From Nitrospirota bacterium (GTDB taxonomy: Bacteria; Nitrospinota; Nitrospinia; Nitrospinales; VA-1), in assembly GCA_003235465.1 (NCBI GenBank), contig QJWD01000314.1:1-6198 (forward strand): DNA of 6,198 bases, given 5' to 3'. Numbering within the stretch: the stretch's first letter is position 1; every line of letters starts with the position of its first letter. Positions 1 through 4,058 of this stretch are shown one piece after another. The translations under genes and the position numbers were made by a program. The notes beneath the pieces were generated by a model. That model searched no databases, was not told the origin of the DNA, and saw nothing but the letters and a program-made list of their open reading frames with translations.

Positions 1-154
1 TAAAATAAATATTAGAAAGATAGAAATACCTTAGTCTTAAGTTCCATACTGGTTTTTTGTCCTTTTGTTTTGAGCCTGCCCTTGGGTCGCGCGTTGCTTT
101 ACGCGGTGTTCGAAGGATCTCAGGGTTCATTGCAAACCTTCGGCCTTCGCCACC
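1..154. promoter_or_regulatory. AT-rich upstream region and leader of the 312-residue gene
   Basis: This stretch contains no gene I can support. Positions 1-70 have 17 G or C bases out of 70, against a strongly GC-rich background in the rest of the window. From about position 75 the composition returns to GC-rich. Short T-runs lie at 53-58 and 63-66. AT-rich DNA next to a gene start is a common place for a promoter, but I could not find a convincing -35/-10 pair with normal spacing on the plus strand. The right half (about 111-149) can fold into a stem-loop, listed separately. The upstream neighbour lies outside the window, so this could also be the 3' flank of another gene. A promoter role is inferred only from composition and position. 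Confidence 0.4.
111..149 (+). other. Potential two-tier stem-loop in the leader of the 312-residue gene
   Basis: CGAAGG at 111-116 is complementary to CCTTCG, which occurs twice, at 137-142 and 144-149. Inside it, GGTT at 125-128 can pair with AACC at 135-138. The inner pairing and the outer pairing to the second CCTTCG copy are compatible. Pairing to the first copy would compete with the inner stem. The AAGGA at 113-117 resembles a ribosome-binding sequence but is about 37 nt from the ATG at 155, too far to serve it directly, and it would be masked in the stem. The complementarity is seen directly. Any regulatory role is speculative. Confidence 0.3.
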
Positions 155-1093
155 ATGAACGCTCCCATCGACCTGCCCGGACAGTTGTTCGGCAGCAACC
201 GGCGCATCAACCTCTGCCACCTGCACGACACGTTCAGTGCGCTGGCGGGGATCGCCGCCAGGGAGCTCAGGGACACCGCCGGCATCGACATCCCGATCAG
301 CGCCGGCATGTGGGGCGGCTCCTACCTGATCGCCGGCGACGACGGCGACGCCCGCACCAACGTCGTGCGCCTGTACTCCCTGGTCAGCCTGCCGCAGAAC
401 ACCGCCCTCGACGAAAAGGACAACTTCGAGCGGCTGATGGAAATTTATCACCGCCTATTCCGCACCACCTTCGGCCGTTTCGGCCTCGACCTGGTGGACC
501 CGCGCTGGGGCGAGCCCGTCCCCTACTCCAACCGCAAACGCCCGACCACCACCCTCCAGATGTGGGACAAAAGCGGCCGGGTGAAGTTCGTGCGCGCGTT
601 TTTCGTCTGGAACAGCGCCACGTGGGAGGAGTCCATCATCTACGATGCGATTCGCAACGTGCGCCAACTCAAGGAAAACCTCGACATCAACCACCGGCCG
701 CTGAAAAAAGCCAAGGACGAGCTCAAGTTCCTGTTGCAGGATGTGCTCATTATTTACTTCACGCTGCGCCCCGCCCTCACGCCGGATTTCGCCGAGCACG
801 CCGAACCCATCGCGGAGGATCTTCTCAAGCGCTTTCTCCGCGGCCTGCACGACCCCGAGGAAATCGAAGAGATGTACCACAGGGTGTTCGCCAATGCGCT
901 GGTTTATGGTTACGAGGAAGCCCTGGAAGGGCCCTACCGGAAGGACGGCCTGGATATCTTCAAGGTCGAAGACTGGCCGGTGGCAAAGATCAACTGGGTG
1001 CCCGGGGAATTGAAGGAGAAACTCTCGCCCTACCTCAAAGGCACCTTTGCCCGCTTCCGGGAAAACCTGAAGAAAAAAGACGCCGGCGCCTAG
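155..1093 (+). CDS. Uncharacterised 312-residue cytoplasmic protein
   Basis: I do not recognise this protein as a member of a named family. It has no signal peptide and no clear membrane helix, so it is probably cytosolic. The N-terminal half (about 1-180) is mixed, rich in aromatic residues and glycine, with a MWGGSYLIAGDDGD stretch near residue 52. The C-terminal half looks mostly helical and charged, and it ends in a lysine-rich tail (LKKKDAGA). The choice over the longer overlapping frame (70-1113) rests on balanced composition with regular hydrophobic and Trp/Tyr positions and GC-rich third codon positions. The other frame is arginine- and proline-rich, as expected of a shadow. The ATG at 155 is the first start codon in this frame after an in-frame TGA at 71, so the start is constrained, although no Shine-Dalgarno sequence precedes it. 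The next in-frame Met is residue 52. The gene is monocistronic as far as visible and convergent with the lipoprotein gene, 6 bp away. Coding status is fairly sure; function is unknown. Confidence 0.8.
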   Translation: MNAPIDLPGQLFGSNRRINLCHLHDTFSALAGIAARELRDTAGIDIPISAGMWGGSYLIAGDDGDARTNVVRLYSLVSLPQNTALDEKDNFERLMEIYHRLFRTTFGRFGLDLVDPRWGEPVPYSNRKRPTTTLQMWDKSGRVKFVRAFFVWNSATWEESIIYDAIRNVRQLKENLDINHRPLKKAKDELKFLLQDVLIIYFTLRPALTPDFAEHAEPIAEDLLKRFLRGLHDPEEIEEMYHRVFANALVYGYEEALEGPYRKDGLDIFKVEDWPVAKINWVPGELKEKLSPYLKGTFARFRENLKKKDAGA

Positions 1094-1104
1094 GGCGCCC
1101 TAGG
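1089..1104. repeat. Perfect 16-bp palindrome containing both convergent stop codons
   Basis: CCTAGGGCGCCCTAGG at 1089-1104 equals its own reverse complement. The TAG at 1091-1093 ends the plus-strand 312-residue gene. The symmetric TAG, read on the minus strand at 1102-1100, ends the lipoprotein gene. As RNA it could form a 6-bp stem with a GCGC loop on either strand. It lacks the T-tract of a classical intrinsic terminator on both sides, so a bidirectional terminator role is only a guess. The symmetry itself is certain. Confidence 0.9.
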
Positions 1105-1915
1105 GAAAGGTGAGAAGCAGCCACCCAGCCAGGCCTTTCTGGCCGTTGCGCTCGCGGTTCTGGCCGTTCCACACCGCCACCGCCATCGGCGTCGCGCCCT
1201 TGAACTGGATATCGGCGTTGTCGGGCGTTTCCAGGCCGCGCCTGAACACCACCCGCCAGCGCTTGTCCTTCCACACCCCCTTGCCCATCACGTTCTGTTC
1301 CTCCTGCTGGGTCAGGGTGCTGAAGCCTTCGGCGTTCAGGTCCTCCACCGGCGAATTGCGCTTCGGCGCTTCCACCGTCGGCAGGCCCGATTCCGCGTCC
1401 TGACGCACGTGCTTTCCCGCCTTCTCGCCGCCCAGGTCCGACTGCCACATGGCGCGCCACTGCCAGATGTTCACCGGCTCGCCCGCGCCGCCCATGGTGA
1501 TGGCGGGAAGCTCGCGCCCCGGGTCGAGCGGAAACATCAGCGCCGCCTGATCGGTGTAGTTCGCCGACGGGCCATAAAGATAATCGAGGCTGTCGTCCTG
1601 CCATTCGAGGCGAATCGCCAGGGTGGAGGCGTTGCGAACCGCGCGGATCTCCACTTCCTTGATCGACGGGTCGGGCCATTTCGGGTTGGTGATCATTTGC
1701 GGACCGAGCTCGACCCGGGTTGCCGCCGTGCCGTCGGCCGCCGTCCAGATCGCCGCCTCGGGGTCCTGCGGCACCTCGCCCTCGATGCTTTTCACGCGGA
1801 TCTCCGGGCCGCAGCTTGCGTCCTCCAGGCAGCTTTCGACGCCCGGCCCGCAGCCCGCGGCCAGCAGCAAAAGAACCAGGGCGGCCGGCATGAACCTGCA
1901 AAAACGTTTACCCAT
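1100..1915 (-). CDS. Haem-binding lipoprotein, ethylbenzene dehydrogenase gamma-type domain
   Basis: This is a 271-residue predicted lipoprotein. A basic N-terminus (MGKRFCR) and hydrophobic core (about 8-19) lead to the lipobox A-A-G-C with Cys22 as the lipidation site. Gly at +2 is not an Asp retention signal, so the outer membrane is the likelier place. Residues 38-271 resemble the EB_dh haem-binding domain of EbdC/DdhC/SerC-type gamma subunits. Family-like landmarks are the GPQMITNP stretch (71-78), the LEW-DD strand (103-108), DQAALMFP (122-129), MGG...VNIWQWRAMW (141-157) and the C-terminal NGQKGLAGW (257-265). In the family, haem b is held by a Met and a Lys; Met141 and Lys260 are candidate equivalents, by inference. 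Cys29 and Cys35 could form a disulfide. I chose the ATG at 1915 because GAGG lies 9 nt upstream and the signal peptide is then normal. The ATG at 1930 (276 residues) is an alternative, while the longer frame to 2080 runs into the peptidase gene. It follows the M16 peptidase gene and is probably cotranscribed. No dehydrogenase alpha or beta subunit gene is nearby, so its electron-transfer partner is unknown. Confidence 0.8.
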   Translation of the reverse strand: MGKRFCRFMPAALVLLLLAAGCGPGVESCLEDASCGPEIRVKSIEGEVPQDPEAAIWTAADGTAATRVELGPQMITNPKWPDPSIKEVEIRAVRNASTLAIRLEWQDDSLDYLYGPSANYTDQAALMFPLDPGRELPAITMGGAGEPVNIWQWRAMWQSDLGGEKAGKHVRQDAESGLPTVEAPKRNSPVEDLNAEGFSTLTQQEEQNVMGKGVWKDKRWRVVFRRGLETPDNADIQFKGATPMAVAVWNGQNRERNGQKGLAGWLLLTFP

Positions 1916-1924
1916 AAAAGATAA

Positions 1925-1928
1925 CCTC
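1925..1928 (-). promoter_or_regulatory. Ribosome binding site deciding the lipoprotein start
   Basis: Read on the minus strand, GAGG at 1928-1925 lies 9 nt upstream of the ATG at 1915. It sits just after the TGA stop of the peptidase gene (1935-1933). It overlaps the competing in-frame ATG at 1930-1928, for which I see no good ribosome binding site. This favours the 1915 start and suggests translation shortly after the peptidase cistron ends. Confidence 0.55.
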
Positions 1929-1932
1929 ATGA

Positions 1933-3318
1933 TCAATATGCCAGCACGGCCTTCTCGAGGTGGCGGCGGTGGAGGGCGGTGAGGGGGCCGACAACGATGA
2001 GGTTCAGGCGCTCGGGCACGAACAGCCTCCTCGCCAGGGCGTGCACCTCGTCGCGGGTGACAGACCGGATGCGCAGCCACTCCTCCTCCGGCGAAAGCGG
2101 TTCGGAATACAAAAGCGAAAGCCCGTAGCGGGCAACCTGCTCGTAGGGGCCGTCGCGGTCGACGTCGAGATCGAACAGCGCCCGCTGCTTGACGTGGGCG
2201 AGCTCGGCGTCGGTCGGCCCTTCGGCGGCGAAGGCCTTGATCTCGGCAAGCAGGATGGCTGTAACCTCGAGCAGCTTTTCCGGCCGCACCGAGACGTCGA
2301 AATCCACCGTGCCTATATCAGACAGGCTGGTAGTGCGGCATTCCACCGAATACACCAGGCCGCGGTCTTCCCTGAGCGCGCGCTGCAGGCGCGAGGTGAA
2401 GCCGTCGTCGAAGACGCGGTTGATCAGGCAGGCGGCGGGGTAGTCCGGATGGTTGTAGGACACGCCGCGAAAGCAGACTTGCAGCTGCGCCTGGCTGTCG
2501 GAATCGTGCTGAAAGCGGCAGCGCGGGCCGCTCTGGGTCTCGTTCACGCTGCCCTGAAAATGATCGCGGCCGATCTTCCGTCCGCCTGAAGGGAAGTGCG
2601 CGAAATAGCGCCTGGCCAGCGCCAGGAAATCCTCGTGGCGGATGGGGCCGGCGGCGGCGAGCACCATGTTGCCGGCCACATAATACTCGTCGAACGCCTG
2701 GCGCAGCGTCGCCTCGTCCATCGCGGCGATGGTGGCCTCGGTGCCGATGGTCTGCCACGACAGCGGGTTGCCCTCGTAAAGCAGGCGGCAGGCCTGGTCG
2801 TCGATATCGACGTTCTCACCCTTTTCGTTCAACTCCTCCTGGCATTCCTCGAGTATGATCTGCCGCTCCAGCTCGATTTTGGAAAACGTCGGCCGAGTGA
2901 AAAAATCGGCGAACAGCTCCACCGCGCGCGAAAATCCGGAAATGTGCGGGCTGAACCCGAAATAGGTGTATTCGCTGAGCGTCGAGGCGCGCAACTCGCG
3001 GCCGAGGGATTCGAACTCGCGGTTTAGGCTAGCGGAGTCGGGAAATTTTTCGTTGCCGCGGAACAGCATGTGCTCGAGGAAGTGAAAAACGCCGTTGTTC
3101 TTCTCGTTTTCAAAACGCAGCCCCGCGCGCACGAACAGGGCGAGCTCCACCGAGTGGATGTGTGGCATTTCGATGCCAACCACGGTGAGCCCGTTGTCGA
3201 GAATATCCGTCTGGTGTTTCAGGCCGGATTCGGTTAAATTCTGGAACGTTCCTGTTTTCAATAACGCCTCGGGGCGACGCCCGGAATGTTTTGGCCGGTC
3301 AGGCAAAGCATCCGGCAT
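1933..3318 (-). CDS. M16 family zinc metallopeptidase (processing-peptidase type)
   Basis: The 461-residue frame encodes a complete two-domain M16 (inverzincin) peptidase. The inverted zinc motif H-x-x-E-H is at His79, Glu82 and His83, within HFLEHMLF. Glu158 in IILEEC, 75 residues after His83, fits the third zinc ligand. The N-terminal catalytic half spans about 35-225. The inactive C-terminal half (about 225-445) carries FTSRLQRALREDRGLVYSV (307-325), the Arg/Tyr substrate-binding element of the family. Relatives cleave peptides or presequences inside a clam-shell chamber; the substrate here is unknown. No signal peptide is visible, so a cytosolic location is likely. Family length is about 410-460. 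Residues 1-33 look unlike a peptidase N-terminus. A TTG at 3261-3259 (442 residues) has GAGG 5 nt upstream and is a realistic alternative start that would widen the divergent promoter region from 49 to 106 bp. The family call is firm; the start is not. The lipoprotein gene follows directly. Confidence 0.93.
   Translation of the reverse strand: MPDALPDRPKHSGRRPEALLKTGTFQNLTESGLKHQTDILDNGLTVVGIEMPHIHSVELALFVRAGLRFENEKNNGVFHFLEHMLFRGNEKFPDSASLNREFESLGRELRASTLSEYTYFGFSPHISGFSRAVELFADFFTRPTFSKIELERQIILEECQEELNEKGENVDIDDQACRLLYEGNPLSWQTIGTEATIAAMDEATLRQAFDEYYVAGNMVLAAAGPIRHEDFLALARRYFAHFPSGGRKIGRDHFQGSVNETQSGPRCRFQHDSDSQAQLQVCFRGVSYNHPDYPAACLINRVFDDGFTSRLQRALREDRGLVYSVECRTTSLSDIGTVDFDVSVRPEKLLEVTAILLAEIKAFAAEGPTDAELAHVKQRALFDLDVDRDGPYEQVARYGLSLLYSEPLSPEEEWLRIRSVTRDEVHALARRLFVPERLNLIVVGPLTALHRRHLEKAVLAY
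3262..3270 (-). promoter_or_regulatory. Possible ribosome binding site for an alternative M16 peptidase start
   Basis: On the minus strand, GAGG at 3270-3267 is followed after 5 nt by an in-frame TTG at 3261-3259, which would be residue 20 of the long frame. The annotated ATG at 3318 has only a weak TGAG-like sequence before it. The short form keeps the entire recognisable M16 domain. This is a plausible but unproven reassignment of the start. Confidence 0.3.
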
Positions 3319-3367
3319 TATCTCACAACCCGCCAGGCCGCTGGCAAAAAGATGGCCCGTTAAGCCG
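3319..3367. promoter_or_regulatory. Short divergent intergenic region
   Basis: These 49 bp separate the peptidase start (ATG at 3318, minus strand) from the membrane-protein start (ATG at 3368, plus strand). Promoters for both genes would be expected here or within the peptidase 5' end. No clear -35/-10 pair is visible. If the peptidase starts at 3261, the region grows to 106 bp and takes in more sequence. A regulatory role is inferred from gene orientation only. Confidence 0.3.
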
Positions 3368-3985
3368 ATGACACACGCCGACTGGCTCCTGAGCGATTAC
3401 AATGCCGCCTTTAACTTCCTGCTCGAGGGCGACGAGGCCGGGCCGCTGGTGGAGGCCGGCCGCGTGACCGTGGTGCTGCCCACCGCCCTGCCCGGCCGCT
3501 CGCCCCGCCTTCTCGGCCTGTTCATGGCGGCGCCGCTCGCCGTGTTCCTCGTCACCCTTGCCGCGTTTCCCTTCGTCGTCCTCGGCCGGCCCGCCGAATG
3601 GTCCGGCGGCGGCTGGTTCGTGGCCCTGCTCGCGCTCGTGCTCTTTCTCGGCCTGCTTCTCGCCATGAAACTGCTGCTTAAAAACCGCGACCTGTTTCCG
3701 AGAAGCCACTTCGTCACCCTCGGCGAGGCCGGCATCGGCATGCATTTCGCGCGCTGGCACCGCCCGCTCGCGGGGCCCGCCGCCGGCATCCCCTGGAACC
3801 ACGTACGCTCGGTGAGCGAACGGCAAAGCTTTTTTCCGCCCGCCCTTCTCGTCGGCGTTCTCGCTATCCGGCTGATTGCGGTGGAGGCGGATAACGGCGA
3901 CACCGTCCTCATCCCCCTCGCCGCGCGCGACCACGCGCTGGCGGAAGACATCAAGCAAAGAATCCGCACCCGACTCTCACGCTAA
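3368..3985 (+). CDS. Two-helix membrane protein with possible PH-like cytoplasmic domain
   Basis: This is a 205-residue protein of no firmly recognised family. An N-terminal stretch of about 47 mostly polar residues is followed by two hydrophobic segments, at about 48-73 and 82-104, joined by a short glycine-rich loop (RPAEWSGGGW). Both termini are therefore expected on the same side, probably cytoplasmic, given the positive charges after helix 2 (KLLLKNR). The soluble part (105-205) has a beta-strand pattern, an IPWNHVRSV motif (141-149), a DNGDTVLIPL strand pair and a charged terminal helix (189-203). This layout resembles bacterial PH-like (bPH/YcxB-type) membrane proteins, in which an I-P-W element follows a G-I/G strand. 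That match is by pattern only. The ATG at 3368 is chosen because residues upstream in the frame belong to the antisense of the peptidase gene. The ribosome binding site is weak. The gene is divergent from the peptidase and convergent with dnaE. Its function is unknown. Confidence 0.75.
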   Translation: MTHADWLLSDYNAAFNFLLEGDEAGPLVEAGRVTVVLPTALPGRSPRLLGLFMAAPLAVFLVTLAAFPFVVLGRPAEWSGGGWFVALLALVLFLGLLLAMKLLLKNRDLFPRSHFVTLGEAGIGMHFARWHRPLAGPAAGIPWNHVRSVSERQSFFPPALLVGVLAIRLIAVEADNGDTVLIPLAARDHALAEDIKQRIRTRLSR

Positions 3986-4058
3986 AGCGGTTTTCCAGGT
4001 GCACCGAAACCTGGCGGCCACGCGGGCTAGGCGTCCGCTCCCGCCTGCCGCCTCGCCG
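3986..4058. other. Convergent spacer between the membrane protein gene and dnaE, with hairpin potential
   Basis: The 73-bp spacer holds CCAGGT (3995-4000) and ACCTGG (4009-4014), which can form a 6-bp stem with an 8-nt loop. A second GC-rich option pairs GCGGG (4022-4026) with CCCGC (4040-4044), or alternatively AGGCG (4029-4033) with CGCCT (4042-4046). Neither is followed by a T-run in the direction of transcription of either gene, so I do not call an intrinsic terminator. Termination of the two convergent genes presumably occurs here or depends on Rho; that is inference. Confidence 0.35.

Noticed and set aside
47..60. CCA-TAC-TGG followed by six T residues as a possible intrinsic terminator of an upstream gene
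   Set aside because: The stem has only 3 bp, too short for a terminator call, and no upstream gene is visible.
70..1113. 347-residue plus-strand frame starting at a TTG and longer than the gene it overlaps
   Set aside because: It is rich in Arg, Pro, His and Gly with no plausible fold pattern, as expected of an off-frame shadow in GC-rich coding DNA. The 155-1093 frame has normal protein composition.
1035..1901. 288-residue minus-strand frame overlapping the lipoprotein gene
   Set aside because: Its composition is dominated by Gly, Arg and Ala. The overlapping frame has a lipobox and EB_dh-like motifs, so this one is a shadow.
1960..2589. Plus-strand frames antisense to the M16 peptidase gene, including one of 209 residues
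   Set aside because: They are antisense to a firmly identified M16 coding region and show no recognisable motif.
3352..3363. Three-codon mini-frame (ATG GCC CGT TAA) just before the membrane-protein start, a possible leader peptide
   Set aside because: There is no ribosome binding site and it is too short to distinguish from chance.
3995..4014. CCAGGT/ACCTGG hairpin as a rho-independent terminator
   Set aside because: It is followed by GC-rich sequence on the plus strand and by an A-run on the minus strand, so no U-tract forms in either direction.
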